Assembly: GCA_930367205.1 (NCBI GenBank)
Contig: OV884009.1
Span: 95,749,189-95,813,188, forward strand
DNA from: Acanthosoma haemorrhoidale
Lineage: Eukaryota > Arthropoda > Insecta > Hemiptera > Acanthosomatidae
DNA: 64,000 nt
Reading direction: 5' to 3'
Translations under genes and position numbers: made by a program
In this document: positions 43,601 through 56,383 of the stretch, in pieces
How positions within the stretch are numbered: position 1 is the first letter of the stretch
How the letters are laid out: the number at the start of each line of letters is the position of its first letter
Notes under the pieces: model-generated
What the model was told of the DNA's origin: nothing
Databases searched by the model: none
Seen by the model: the letters and a program-made list of their open reading frames with translations, nothing else

Positions 43601-45990
43601 ATGTTATTCTGCATTGAGTGCTTTGATCGAAGAATTGGAATGAATTGGTGAGTGTTTTTGAAACGACCATATCTGGTGACTTCAATGACAGGGTAACTGA
43701 CTGGGGCAGCCGAGAGACATATCCTAAAAACCAGTGGATGTCTTTGTTCATCTCTATAATATTGTTCTAGAGAAGAAGTAAATGCCAAAACTTCCATCAT
43801 TGACCTGAAATTCATAGTGATAGTCCAAGCCACATACAATACGGGAAGTCTGCAATGCTTTCACTAATATTAACCAATAGGTTATACAGGAAGGTAATGT
43901 AAATTATAAGGAAGTGGTCGTTAAATTGACTTCTTATCGCTGATCTCCAAAGAAGAGGATTTACTTTATATGCTTGGAACATATGCAAAGGAACCACCCT
44001 TACGTCTGGCTGGATGTATACCCGTGATAGCAATATTAGAAATATCTACACTGATTATGAGTCCTTTAATTCGTTTACATGCTTATTTATATTAAATAAA
44101 AATACAATAAAGTTAATAATATGTGTAGTAAAGTTTTAATCAGCAAACAGTAGAATAATAAATAAAATATTTGTTACATCAACAGAAGTACTCGGGTTTC
44201 TCTATCAACCAAAGTGGTCAGTCACTAATTAGCACAAGAAACCTGTTGATACTAACGGATATAAAACCGCACAAGGTTTCAACCCAACTCTGTTGAACTC
44301 TACAAGTAGCGCTGCTCTGTAATGGCTTCCAACGGCCATACGAACAACTACATCGACTGGCTTAACAGATTAACGATCCTCTGTTTATCATCTGTAAGAT
44401 GTTGTAATTTGTCTTTGATGTTTCTCCTTTTAAAATTTCTTTAACACACTGAATTTATTATCGTTGAGATTTCTCCCATTACCCCACCATCTTAAGGATG
44501 CAGTGGGTCGTTCCTTTTGATTCAACTTTCGAATCATTCCTCTGCACTTTTGTTCCTGTGTACTCCAATACAATCCTCTTTGGTGGGTACAACGCCAATC
44601 TCCTACCGGGCTCATCCTCACATCCTTGAAACAGTTGATTCCAAAATTGGAGGACCCTTACCTTATTTTAGACGCTTCTAACAGTCAAAGCATATAGACG
44701 AGTATAAGTTGGCCCTCTGAAATCATGGTCAGAGGTCACTCATGGCAATAACAGTTGTGACAAAAAGCTAGTGTTTCTCCTCAAATGTTCAAAAACAGAG
44801 TCAGCGTTTTTATCGGAGCGATAAAACAGGACTTAGGAGATCGGTAAGAATCCCGCACAACTGTCCAGTACCTTTTCAACATTTCAAGCTGCCCTATTCA
44901 ACACACTCACGCGCACACCCATTTGCCATTCATCAGTGCCAGGGGATTCCTTAAAACAGATATTTTCAATTAAAGCGAAATTATCGGAGTTAGGTCAGCC
45001 CTAACTTCTTTAAGATAAACGTAACTAATGCAAATTTCATTATTCTGCAAAGAAAACGAATGAGTTCTATATATACTAATAAATATAAATGTATACATGA
45101 TGTATAAAAATTCATACTTTAAATATAAAGTTTTAACAAGGAATAAATAATTTTAATTATTAAAAATTAAATATAAAAAATAATCATACATATACATAAT
45201 AAATAAATTAAATTTACAAATCACAATAGAGTATTTTACTGTTCTAGCTCAAAAATATTTTAAAAAAGCTATTTCAGTTCAGTGTAATGAATGTTATATG
45301 CCTCAAGGCATAAATTAATAGTATTTACAATAATTTTGTATATTGCTTTGGTTTTAAATCATCTATTTATCTAATAATACAGAAGAAAGGCTTTTTAACA
45401 ATTCTCTTCAGGATGATGGTGTCTTGTCAATATCCTAAACCAATCTTGTTCTTCAATATAAAAATTATTTTGTCTAATAAACAAAATGTTAAATGTGGCA
45501 TTTAAAGTTTCAAATGTTATTTACATAATTATTTGCTGTTTCAATTTCGTTTATGATTATCTGGAAGAATCTTATTATAGTACAATTGTTAGAATAACAA
45601 CTATATTACTAGATTCCACGATTGTTTACAAATTAACAATTTGATAAATTGAAAAAAAAATGTTTCATTGCTAAGCAGAATGAATACCTATTTTTGAAAC
45701 AAGATTGTGGCATAACCAAAACATATATACGCCTGTTAATTAATGAATTATCCATTACAAGTATATATTACTGAGAATAAACATTGCCAAATGATACATG
45801 ACTTCAATATTTTATACTCAATTTTACCCATTACGTTCTATTTATACAAAAACGTAAAATAGTATACATGACTATTCAGCATATTTGCCTAAACCTACAG
45901 TACAAATTCTGAGCTGCCTAGCATAAACAGGGTAGCTCTGTGAGGGAATAAAGAAATGAACTGAAAGATTAAGATGAGGATAAATATGAG
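40613..45990. other. Long interval without recognised gene
   Basis: Mostly AT-rich DNA with no supported coding region. A poly-A run at 41520-41532 follows a segment of mixed composition (41070-41520) and could mark the end of a retroposon. Frames near 43474-43839 and 43812-44033 (minus) are short and unrecognised. The 3' UTR of the homeobox gene should lie just left of 45991; no poly-A signal was assigned. Confidence 0.45.
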
Positions 45991-46220
45991 TTAGTCATTG
46001 GTTTCGGGGAAGAAGGGTTCATGGAGTGGCTCTCCAGCCCTAGGTGACGCTGGAGCTGGAGGTGACGGGGACAGCCGGGCCAGGAATGGAGGCAGTGCTG
46101 GAACTCCACCGAGCATGTAGTGGGTGAGCAGTGCCTGGAGTGGAGGTCCACCCTTGGCCGCCCACAGGACCCCTGGAGGTACCCACAGTGGCTCACCTAC
46201 TTCCAGTGTCCCTCCGTAAC
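45991..46220 (-). CDS. Paired-like homeobox gene, last coding exon
   Basis: The exon opens after TGATTACAG and begins with the last two bases of a Gly codon. This is exactly the phase left by the exon at 51559-51649. It encodes 75 residues to TAA: YGGTLEVGEPLWVPPGVLW, then LLTHYMLGGVPALPPFL and a Pro/Ser/Ala-rich end, LHEPFFPETND. GC content and codon use differ sharply from the AT-rich surroundings, which supports coding. No OAR motif is present. The tail probably acts in transcriptional regulation; that is inference. Confidence 0.85.
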
Positions 46221-47788
46221 CTGTAATCACACGCAATAAGGTATATTTACTACTATTGTACATGTAGTTAACCTCTATTTTCAATAGATCGTATTTACAA
46301 GTTAATTGCCAAATGGTGAATTAGCAGCAGGAAATATTCAAGAAAATTATGTACAATACAAATAATACGAATATTGATATACTTGAAATAGCTTTTGATT
46401 TCTCAAGAAAAATTAAAAGAATGTTAATAAAAAACATCAATAATTAGAACTTTGCTAGGAAATGGAAAATAACTTGATTACGAATTCAATTTTAATTACG
46501 GTAGATGTAATAAATAAGTTAAAAGAAATTTGTGCCAATTTATACTGGAGAGCTGCGTTGACGGCGCTTGTTTCACCGTGGATGTCAAGCATTCAGGGCT
46601 CTAACAATCCAGTGGTTGTTCTTGTTCGCATATTCCTTTAGACAAGCTGCAAAATCTTGGAGAGACACCCTCAGTATCTTATTCAAGGCGGTGAGATAGG
46701 TTTTCACGCTTTATCTTCACCATCAAGTGGTGGAGCCTGACATCAAATGTAGTCAGTGGCGGTGGGGCCACTGTCATTCATGTTTTGGCGTATCGTATAG
46801 CCACCAGAACTCCACCGGTGACATCGGTCCGTTCGAATAGCCCTGGAGCCTCATGTTCTGGTTCATGACTCTCATGTCGATCAGACCATCGGCATTAAAC
46901 TTAAGTATCTTGAACTTAACTATGAAGAGGGATGGCTTAGAGAATAGTGTATATCGGACATAAACTTACTGATTTTCGGGACCCAGGGTGAAGGCAGGGG
47001 AACAGGGTGTGCCGGCAGACGAATCGGCGACTTCAACGAAGGAAGGTCCTGCTAAGAACTTCGGTATAGTTGTGGTGGACGTCGTTGCTGTCGGTGTTAT
47101 ACAAAAATTCGAGATATTGAGGTTAAAGTGTGTTGTTATTGAGAGTTGACGGTATTGTGATTCGATAGTAAGCCGTTAATTTACATTTGGATGAATGCAT
47201 TCGTTGGGATGTCGGTGGCTGAGGTCAATGAAAGAAATTTGCTTGATTTTCGTCAAATTTATTTATCGAGGAGATTATGACCTGCTATGTATGTAGGCTC
47301 TTGGTACAATTAAAGCTCTCTAAGTTAAAATGCAGTGCAGTTCTGCGCATGCGTCATTATTTGATAACAACATCCTACTATCGCTCTTCATATTAACACT
47401 GATTAATACAGTTCATTGACTTTTTTCTGCTTTAAAACTGTCTCAACAGACAAGTTACGTGAGCTGTTCACGAGGGAGCCCTCAATAAGTGAGTAAATTA
47501 CTTAATATACTCCCTCAGTGAGTGTTATAGATTATAACTCACTGAGAAGCCGGATCATTGATAAGATCACGCAAATAGACTAGAGTAAACTGAACGGGCT
47601 CACCCCATCACCTAGTATTGTACATATGTTATTGACCTTTTAACTTCAAAACGACATTGTAATTGTAATTCTACCCTCCTTCAAATGCACCTGCGTATGC
47701 AGCACGAGGAGAACATTGTAAATAGAAAATTGTAAAAATGATAATAAATATAGGGGCTTGGAAAAAAAAAAAAAAACTATAGTTGTAA

Positions 47789-47864
47789 CGCTGCTTCCAT
47801 AGCCTAAGGCGATCATTGCCGTCTCTAACTCTACGATCGTGAGTTCGATTCTCCCGAGTATCAT
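47789..47864 (+). ncRNA. tRNA-like sequence (SINE head or tRNA pseudogene)
   Basis: A box-A-like TAGCCTAAGGC (47800-47810) and a good box-B GAGTTCGATTC (47841-47851) occur at tRNA spacing. The acceptor arms do not pair well and no CCA end is present. A poly-A run lies just before it. It is more likely a tRNA-derived SINE head or pseudogene than a working tRNA. Confidence 0.45.
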
Positions 47865-47929
47865 CTGTTTTTTATTATTAAAACAATTAATTGGCACATT
47901 CATAATTATTACTAAACCTGAAAACTGCC

Positions 47930-50900
47930 TTTCTATCAGCAACTGATGTCTGAAAGAAAAAAAAAAAACGGTCACACACCTACTCCAGCGCCAAATAAGC
48001 GAAAGCCGAGACTTTTAAATATAACGTGCAAATAAATTCTCTATATAATAATAAAATCTCTAGCCAGCTCGATACCGCCCCAAACCAGCACTTTTAAAGA
48101 AGAAGCGGTCGACGAACCCTCCCCACGTTACTACGTTCTTCACGCCTTCATTCGTAGTTTTGAGGTGCTGAAAAATACCCAAATATAGAGGACATGGAAG
48201 AAGCTATCAAACACCTAGACAGCCCAAGCCACCGTCAATATTCGTCCGTAATATTACCAATTTTAAATTGATATGCTCTCAATTTTCTAAAATTGTAGGT
48301 ACGGCGAATATACGTGCCTCAATCGGTCTCCAGACACAAATTTCTCCTGACACTCTCGATATAGACATATAGAGCCATAATTAAGTATATGGAAGATAAT
48401 AAGGCTGAGTTCCATACATACAAGAAAGTGGTGATCAGAAACCTGGATTCTACCACACAAGCTGCGAAAAAGAAGACGAAGTCTTAGCTCTTGGATACAA
48501 AGTTCGCCAAATAACGAACGTGTTGCTTGAGGACAGGCAACAAGAGGAAACGATTGAATCGGCGTTACCTTTGTTCTTCGTAGATCTCGAGCGAACACCT
48601 GGAGTGGAGAAAATCTATGATTTAACACACCTGTATTATACAAAAATACAGGTCGAAAAACCGTACCCAAACGTGACATCGTCCAGTGCCATAACTGTCA
48701 GGCATATGGGGACACAAATCGTACTGCCACCACCCTCCCAGGTGTGTAAAGTGCAGTGGGCAGCACAAGAGTGAGTTGTGCAAGAAACACCTGAAATCGC
48801 CTGCAGCATGCGTGCTCTGCCAACAAGGACATCCGGCCAACCATGAGGGCTGCGAGGCTTACAGAATCTTGACGTCCAGGAACGAAAAACGTCGCCGGCC
48901 AAAAGAAGCCACAGGCAGCTCAAGAAGTGGCCCGCCAGAAATTTGAGTCCTTCTGTCTGCAGCTCGGAACAGAGAGCAGTCAAAGGCACTACCTATTCCT
49001 CGTCCGCAAGTTCCTCTTCCCCAGCGTTCCATTCATCCTGTCAACCCACAAAGCCAATCCCATCCTTTACCACACATTTCACGTATTCCTCCACCTTCAA
49101 GCTCTCCAGACCTAATAACCTAATTCCTTACAGAGTAAACCTAATTCCCAACTCTCCTCTCTGTCTACCATGGATAACGCCCTGTGGAATGTAACTAAAA
49201 AAATCCTTAAAATATCATCCTGTTTCAAACCCACTCCGTCGTGATGATAGGTCCTGGGTGGTTTCGGATGGGCATAGGTCCGAAAAATTCGCTCTGCATC
49301 TTACCCGTACATTCACACCTCACCTTTCCCATCCAAACCATACTCATGGCACAACTGTTGATGATTCATCTCTTTCAGCTGTTCATCTCTCTCTCTCTCA
49401 CCTCTACCAAAAGCTGTTAACCCCCTCTGAGATATAATACCTTTTGAAAAAGTTACCTTACCGAAAATGTTCCGGATATGATCTCCTTACTCCTAAAAAT
49501 TCTCCAACAACTTCCTCCTTAAGTCATAATCTTCCTAACCAACATTTACAATTGCTTTATCCGAACGACGCACTTACCTCTCCTCTGGAAACATTTATTA
49601 TTGTACTATTCCCCAAACCAGGTAAACCACCCAATTACGCCTCATCTTACTGTCCAATTAGCCTACTACATATCCTCTCAAAAGTATTTTAAAAACTACT
49701 ATTAAAACGTCTACTTCTAATTGTACAATCCAAAAACCTTTTTCGTAAACACCAATGTTGGTTTCCGTCTACGACATTCCACTGCTCAACAAGGCCTTTG
49801 TGTTGTTGATCACATATCCTCAGCCTTTGAAACCAAACTGTACTGCACTGTAGGGTTTGGCACGCAGGTTTGCTTTATAAGCTCAAAAGATATTTACCAC
49901 AGACCCTTTTGCTAATCCTACAGACCTACCTTTCAAACCGCTTCTTCCAAGTCCACTATGCCTTAGAATATTCTAACTAATATCCCATAAAAGCAGTAGT
50001 TCCACAGTGTCCTGGGTCCCATTATCTATGACATATACACCTCTGATGTCCCCTATACCCCTTCTTGGCCAATTTGCAGATGACGCTGCAGTCTTGTCAT
50101 CCCACCCAGACTCCGGTATAGCATCCAATAACCATCAAAAACACCTTGATGAGATCGAGTATTGGTCCAACCAATGGTGGATCGAAGTTAATGATGCAAA
50201 ATGTTCCCACATTACCCTCTGCCGCAAATCTTGTCCACTAGTTTTTTTTAATTCTATTCCTCTTCCTGTATCCGAGACAGTACGATACTTATGCTTCCAT
50301 CTCGACAAACGGCTGACATGGAACCCACATACAAGGCTAAAAAGACAAGAACTAAATAGACGCTTTAAAGGACATCCCATCTTTCAACAGAAAATAAATT
50401 ACTAATCTACAAAGTTATACTTAAGCCAATCTGGACTTCGGAATAGAGCTATGGGGGGCAGCAAAAATGTTGAACATCAAGCGTATCCAATCCTTTCAAT
50501 CAAAAGTCCTGAGAACAGTAGTAAATGCCCCTTATTATGTCAGCAACAAAACCCTTCATAACGATCTTAATATACCCTACTTGAACTCATCGCTTCCAAG
50601 TTTATGAAATTCCATAGTAGCCTATCCAACCACTCTAATCATTAGCACTCCGCCACTCATCCCTACAATCCTCCTCGGAGACTAAAATGGCAGTGGCCTC
50701 GTGACCTGGTACTTTATATCCGTGACAGTGGAAGCCCTGGAACTTGGCTCCATCAAAGGATCCACGGCCATATCATGTCCTGAGCGTATGTGGCTCTCGC
50801 GCTCTTCATCAGCCTCCACTAGATCGTATCCGGTTCCGTGGCTGACGGAGGAGCGTGGGGGACTTCCCAAGACACCACTTCCTGTTTTGCATGTGAGGGA

Positions 50901-51060
50901 GGTGACAACCATGTGTATTTGGCAGGTCTCTGGGCAGTTTGTAAATACTGTATGAATGAGCAAGTGAATAAAAATTGTAAATATGGTATGTATGAGAACA
51001 TTTATCACAATAAGTTATTGCCTAATAACGCAGATTGTAATTTTAGCGCAATAAAGAAGT
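47930..51060 (+). pseudogene. LINE-J copy N, longest copy, decayed
   Basis: Order: ORF1 region (47974-49130) with zinc-knuckle Cys motifs (near 48690-48860; CQQGHPANHEGC), endonuclease largely missing, and linker and RT (49220-50470) with PYRKCSGYDLLTPKI and FADDAAVLSSHPDSG. The RT C-terminus and 3' UTR run to about 51060. Many frame changes occur. ORF1 would be an RNA-binding protein and ORF2 the endonuclease/RT; neither is intact. It lies antisense to the homeobox gene within its intron. Confidence 0.82.
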
Positions 51061-51069
51061 TCATTTTTA

Positions 51070-51355
51070 ATATTTTGGACAAATATTGCTGATGGTTTAG
51101 GATGGTTGGCTATGTGGATAGCTTCCACATCTTCTACTTCAGTGTTTTTCAGCCCCTCAAAACTGTGAGGCGTGAAGAACGGAGACCCGCTGACTGTTTC
51201 GTCTGTCTCTTTAGATGTGCTTGGCTTCGGTTGTATATCCTCCATCGAGCTAGCTGCTGACAAATTTATTGTCACATCCCTGTTTGAACGGTATGGTTTT
51301 CGCTTCATTTTCTCAACAGTAAGAGGTCGCAGTAATAGTCTCACCATTTTTTATT
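51070..51355 (-). pseudogene. LINE-J ORF1 5' end, inverted
   Basis: The minus strand starts ATGGTGAGACTATTACTGC at 51347 and encodes a Ser/Thr-rich ORF1 N-terminus (MEDIQPKPSTSKETDETVSG, then SFEGLKNTEVEDVEAIH). It parallels 30760-31010 and 48000-48240. It stops at 51070, where copy N's 3' end meets it tail-on. Confidence 0.8.
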
Positions 51356-51558
51356 TTTAATAAATCAAATTCACTACACTAAATAAATCTGAAATTTCAT
51401 CCTTTCCAACCTAATAGTATTTTTCATCGATTTATTAAATATACCAACATTTCATGAAACCTTCTTGGACAATTTCTTAAGAGCAATAAATAAGATGGCA
51501 AGGCTACTTTTACAAAATAGCATTGGGTCCATTAGCAATTAATATTTATAAAAATAAC

Positions 51559-51649
51559 CTGGAGGATGTTCTGGTTGGTATCCTGGAGCCTCGCGTCCAA
51601 GCGCTTTCTCTCGTTTCCTCCATTTTGCTCTCCTGTTCTGGAACCACAC
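51559..51649 (-). CDS. Paired-like homeobox gene, homeodomain helix-3 exon
   Basis: After the acceptor TTTTCAG the exon reads VWFQNRRAKWRKREKALGRE then APGYQPEHPP and the first base of a Gly codon (91 bp). WFQNRRAKWRK is the DNA-recognition helix. The exon starts at homeodomain residue 47, the classic intron site of paired-like homeobox genes. Arx/Al-like and related PRD-class families share this helix; I cannot choose among them. The N-terminal homeodomain exon is not visible up to 64000, so it is probably outside the window. It would be a nuclear transcription factor. Confidence 0.92.
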
Positions 51650-53460
51650 CTGAAAACGACATCATATCACATTCCCATCCAGTTATTATCATAGTAATCA
51701 AATAATCAACCATTTTTTTTTTATCATCAACATATTTAGGAAAATCCAATTGGTATACATAGGCCTTGACCATAGATAATCAATCACAAGAACTCAAAAC
51801 ACTGTTTCTTAGTGATATGCTCGAGTGAATTCCAAACTATCGGTTAGTGCGTAATTTTTTTCCTCAATAATATGATTATTGCTTATGCGGCTGATCTTTA
51901 GGAACGTTTGCTCGGTGGTACGGTAAGAAGATGGGAGGGAGGACAGCCAGGTAGAGGGGAGGGGGGTTGAAATTCAGAGAACGTCAACAACTATTCATAT
52001 TCACATACAATATTCACTTGTTTACCGAGCTTTTCAAAGAAAAACTGATCTACTTGTCAAGTAAAAATTAAGTGCTAACCAAAAACCGGAAGAGTACAGG
52101 TAAACAAAAGAGCAGGTTGTCCCAGTTTCATTAGACAGTCATTTAAGGTGGAAGGTTGAAAGACAATGGAGGTAATAGCTTGGATGAAAGTGCTCCCATT
52201 AACGACACAATGCCAACTAAATCACATTTAGTTTCATTACACATTTTTGCACAAGTGGAGAAGGATAATTAATGTATTGTAGAGAGGTAGCCTGCTGCCT
52301 TGGGATTACATATTAATTGGCCTCCAATTTGACTGGGGGGGGGCGCATTACCCTCCGACCCCCCACCATTGTTCCCGACAATTGGCAGCATTGTTGGAGC
52401 CGCACACAAAGAGCCTAATCAGAGCGGCAAATAGTCCTACTCCACCACCGACTCCCCACCATTTAGCCTCCGTCCTCCATCGCCGATCCCTTCGTTGTAT
52501 TAGCAGTCACCACAATCTCCCTCCCAGTCACTAACTTTTCACAGGTTAACAGTTCCAAAAAAAAAAAATGTACCTACCCTGTATCACTATTATTACCATC
52601 ATTACTTACAATAACGATTTGGTTGTGAAATGAAAGTAATGATAAAGTGGAACAGTTGGTGTATTCAATAAGAAATATAAAAGATTCAAAGCAACTATCC
52701 GTACAGTGTCAATGAAACATTTACCATTGAGAGATATCACTCACTCCTCAATTACAATACCTATACAATTAGAAAACTGTTATTACCGTGGTTTAGTCAA
52801 TTTACGGGGGGTTGGACAATGATGTATAAAACATAAGAAAGTGATAGGAGACCTCAGATGCAACTGAAAAGTTCATTTGGGCTATGATCCAATTCCGAAC
52901 AGGGAGGGTGAAATTTAAATGTCGTTTCATTTAAAGGTTGTCACGTTTTTTGTTAAATAGGAAGCGATAAGTAAAAAACTATTTAGGTTAGGCAATTCCC
53001 AATTACAGCATCGTAAACAAGACAAAATTTTCTTTAGAAAAGTGTAGAATTCGTCTTTGCAAAAACCGTTTGAAGGGGCTTCAAAATGGTTACATTACGC
53101 AAAGTTCTGTTTTTCGTAAAAGTATGTATTATTCACGATGTTTTTTATTAGCCTGCAACTGGACTTGATTCTAACCTACAACCTAATTTCTTCGTGGTAA
53201 GTTTATTTCCATTTTCCTCGTACACAATGTCTCTTACATTAAATTCATATATGCGATTTTTGTCGAATAGAGTTTTGTGATTTCGTTGTCTCCAATTCAA
53301 TCACTATTTTTTCTTAAATTTGTGACATCTGTACCATATAAAAGATATCTTGGTGCAAAGGCAGTGACTGAGTGATTAGTATCATATTTATTCACTCATT
53401 CTTGAGGGAGTTGATAACAAAATTAATTTATTTGATATTCTTCCAAATACTAACTTTTTC
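51650..53460. other. Upstream homeobox intron sequence, no gene seen
   Basis: The stretch is mixed AT-rich sequence with short C/G runs. No homeodomain N-terminal exon (helix 1-2) was found on the minus strand. Confidence 0.45.
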
Positions 53461-53559
53461 GAGAATTACCTCCAAACCAAGTACATATCTGACAGTGTAA
53501 AATTCACGTGGGAACAACGCCAGGCAATAGCCTCAGAGCACCTTGCGGGCATCGTTAAA

Positions 53560-53990
53560 GGGAATACAGCTAGTTGGGGGGGGGGGGCACTTCTCACCCA
53601 ACTGTTCCGATGCGCTTCGTAACACCCAGACAAAACCAATTTCATCGCAATCATTAGAAACGCCTGAACCACCTCCAATCTTTGTAAGAAATGCTATCAA
53701 TTTTAAATAAAAGGTATCCCGTTATGGTAAAGTGGTGTGCCCTAGAAGATGGACGTTCCTTAGCAGTGATCCTTTTAGACTGTGTATTGGACACTGCCGC
53801 ATGAACGGTCATCTATTCAGAAAATTTGGGATTGGACAGGATTCACAGACTTGAACTATAAGCAACATCAAAACATGATTAAACTCCTGAACATCAGGTG
53901 CATTCAATACCTCCAATCTTACGGTTTGAAGAACATCAGTAAATACTCATTTTTAGTTTATAAATATAATCCATTGCAATGACATTCCCC
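53560..53990 (+). pseudogene. Possible LINE fragments
   Basis: The plus strand includes ETPEPPPIFVRNAINF near 53655-53705, similar to the LINE-J ORF1 'PKPPxIFVRNITNF' block at 48225-48270. Further on, RCRMNGHLFRKFGIG near 53790 is typical of LINE C-termini. The pieces are short and out of frame, so the identification is tentative. A G run lies near 53576-53587. Confidence 0.4.
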
Positions 53991-55189
53991 ACAGTCCAAG
54001 ATCAGGGAAAGGGACATTTCAGCATGAAAATTTAGGGAATTAATGAGCCAGGAATATATTTTGATATTAAATATGGGCGTGGCAGACAGGACCAATCAGC
54101 AGATCCGGATGTGAAGAATACGCCTCAAGCGCATCATATGATAAATATGATTATTTATATTAATATTTTATCTTTAGATATTTTATTACTATTTCAAAGA
54201 TGGATCCAGGTGGATCTACTAATAAAATTAAGTATTTGGTAAAAAATCATTTATATATTTAAAAAGCTGGCAGTTAATGCTTATCGGCTGTCGAATTCAA
54301 AAACAAAGAAAAAAAAGGCACAGAGAAACAACACGCGTGAAAGTTAGAACTAGACTGTTTATTTCGAGTCTATAACCCTGTATATTTACATTCGGGATGT
54401 TTACATCCCGACGTTCGGGGATTAAGGTTGAGTACTGATGCTGCCCGGCCTTAACTTGGCGACGATATTTCACTGTATTTCGTATAATTGTTTATAGACA
54501 AAGGAAGGAATTTAGTTCATAATTGATGTAAACACAGCAACTGAACCTATAACACAGCATAGAATGAGTTATTTGTCAGCCTTTCCTTGTGAAAAAATAC
54601 ACTGTATGTCTGATATAAAACAATATTTAATTTTACGAGGTAAATTATCTCTGATAATTGATTTATCTTTAAATATACCAATACTTCTTTTATATCATAT
54701 ATTCACATATTTCCAAATTTCATTAAATAATTGTTTAATTACAAATTGAAATTCATTGAACCCTTGAATGAATGAATATTTAAAATTAATTAATGTAGCT
54801 TCATAACTTTTTTTTATTGGAAAGTTATAATATTGAGCACAATTTGGAAATCAAGTAGAATGGTCATGCATATAAAGGCCGATGCGTCTAATGGGGTTTG
54901 TGAATCTGATATTAAAATTAATTTTAGTTTTTGTTAAATGATACCAAACAATTATTACAAATTCTTAATCAGCACATCAAGGCCTCTAATTTGTTACCCC
55001 GATGAATGGGACGGAAGGACCTTATTACAAATTAATTAATTGTATAACAAGCATTTATTAATTTATTATGACCATTGGCTCAAGTGGAACAAACTTTTTT
55101 TTCAAAAACAAATCTTTATTCTGTTGGCTAGTACACTTATACAAAATAGAAGATGTCGGGTCGTCACAAGGGGGGTGCCTGGTTACCCC

Positions 55190-55577
55190 ATTAATGCCAT
55201 CGATCAGATGGTGGTGCTGAAGATCTACCAGTAGGTGATAATGGGCCAGGAAGTCGGCACCTAGGGTTGGTTGTTGAACTTCTGCCATTATGAAGTTCCA
55301 TTTAAAGATCTGCTGCATGCCTAGGTCGAGGTTCCTGTTGACTTCCCCATACGTTGGAAGGCGCTGCGATTAGCAGCGTAGAATTGGTAGTCGGGGGTAT
55401 AGCCTTTTTTATTTTGGACGGGGGAGGTACGGAGATAGCTCCTGTATCTATCAAGTAGTGTTGCCGTGTGCGAACGTCTGTAACGAATAGGCGGTGAAAG
55501 GTTAGGCCTGCAATGGGTGCCGCTTTGACCATGGTGGCATTTAGTTTCCCGCTGGTGGGGTAGCGTCGTCGACCCAC
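55190..55577 (-). pseudogene. Gypsy protease relic
   Basis: The motif HYLIDTGAISVPPP marks the aspartic protease active site. A second frame ends with FKWNFIMAEVQQPTLGADFL and HYHLLVDL, the region just after the protease in gypsy pol. The homology ends at the deletion junction with the left LTR remnant. A frameshift separates the two blocks. Confidence 0.78.
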
Positions 55578-55689
55578 CTACAGGTGGTCGTTGACGGGGC
55601 CTGGGACATCGATACGCATCCTTACCGAATCTGTCGTGGTAGACGCATAAGCCCTTATTGCTAGATTCGGTAGTTGGTTTTGGCCGGTA

Positions 55690-56375
55690 TCACTGAGCGG
55701 ACGTGTTTTCTTCTCGTCTGCTTATTGTATTGGCCAGCACGGTCACTTGTTGGGTGAGCTGTGCGATGGCTGTCTGGCAGTCACAGCTGGAGTGTGGCAG
55801 GCTGGCTTTGGGATTCGACGTGGACTGGACTGCATGGATTGCGGTAGCTGAACTCAAGTCCATGATTTTGTCCACTATTGTTGTCAGTTTTGACAATTTC
55901 TACTCGTAGGGTGATGCAAGTATGTTGCTGACCCTGTCTTGCAAGGCACGTAGCCAGAGTGTACGGATGACGTCTTCCGATGTCGTGGGTCCTGCCAGTG
56001 TCTGCATCTGGCGCAGAAGATGTGACGGTTTCTGTTCTCCGCGGTGTGCATCTTCCAATAACCGGATCAGTCGTCTGTCGTGGCTCTGGCTGTACATTTC
56101 TTGGAGAATATGCTAGGTCTGCGACCTGTGTGAGTACCCTGCACGGAAGCTAAGCATAAATATGCTCCGATTTGGCTTTAGACGAAGAGATTCGGTTTGT
56201 TGAAAAAATATTTTCAGCCTGCAGGAACCACAGTCTTGGGCCTTCTTCGTGAAATCTGGAAGTTTGTACGTCCGAGAAATGGCGTGTACGGTTGCACTGC
56301 ATGCTTCGTCGGACGGGGTTGGTGGGTCGGCCATCATAAGAAATGGTTTCTTCTATCTTCTCGGTCACGTCGGGG
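55690..56375 (-). pseudogene. Gypsy gag relic
   Basis: Frame-shifted blocks in order give a gag N-terminus after the primer site (near 56370-56150), then LLEDAHRGEQKPSHLLRQMQ and DVIRTLWLRALQD (about 56055-55940). A coiled or acidic segment follows (VDKIMDLSSAT). This is the capsid of the K02A2.6-type gypsy elements common in animals. It is not translatable as one protein. Confidence 0.8.
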
Positions 56376-56383
56376 TCACCAGT

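Larger units (their letters stand above)
46221..51558 (-). other. Homeobox gene intron carrying LINE insertions
   Basis: This intron is 5,338 bp. Its donor is unusual (CCAG/GTTATT) and its acceptor is TGATTACAG. It contains a tRNA-like retroposon (47789-47864), LINE-J copy N (47930-51060) and an inverted LINE-J ORF1 end (51070-51355). Region 46221-47780 has no recognised gene. Confidence 0.75.

Noticed and set aside
43474..44033. Minus-strand frames of 121 and 73 codons
   Set aside because: No recognisable protein family, no splice context and overlapping alternatives.
52320..53590. Runs of C and G (also near 3740, 13317, 14961) as possible regulatory or structural sites
   Set aside because: Single homopolymers in AT-rich DNA are prone to assembly error and have no supporting context.
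54390..54425. Short palindrome around GGGATGTTTACATCCC
   Set aside because: Isolated, short and not repeated in the window; no associated element was identified.
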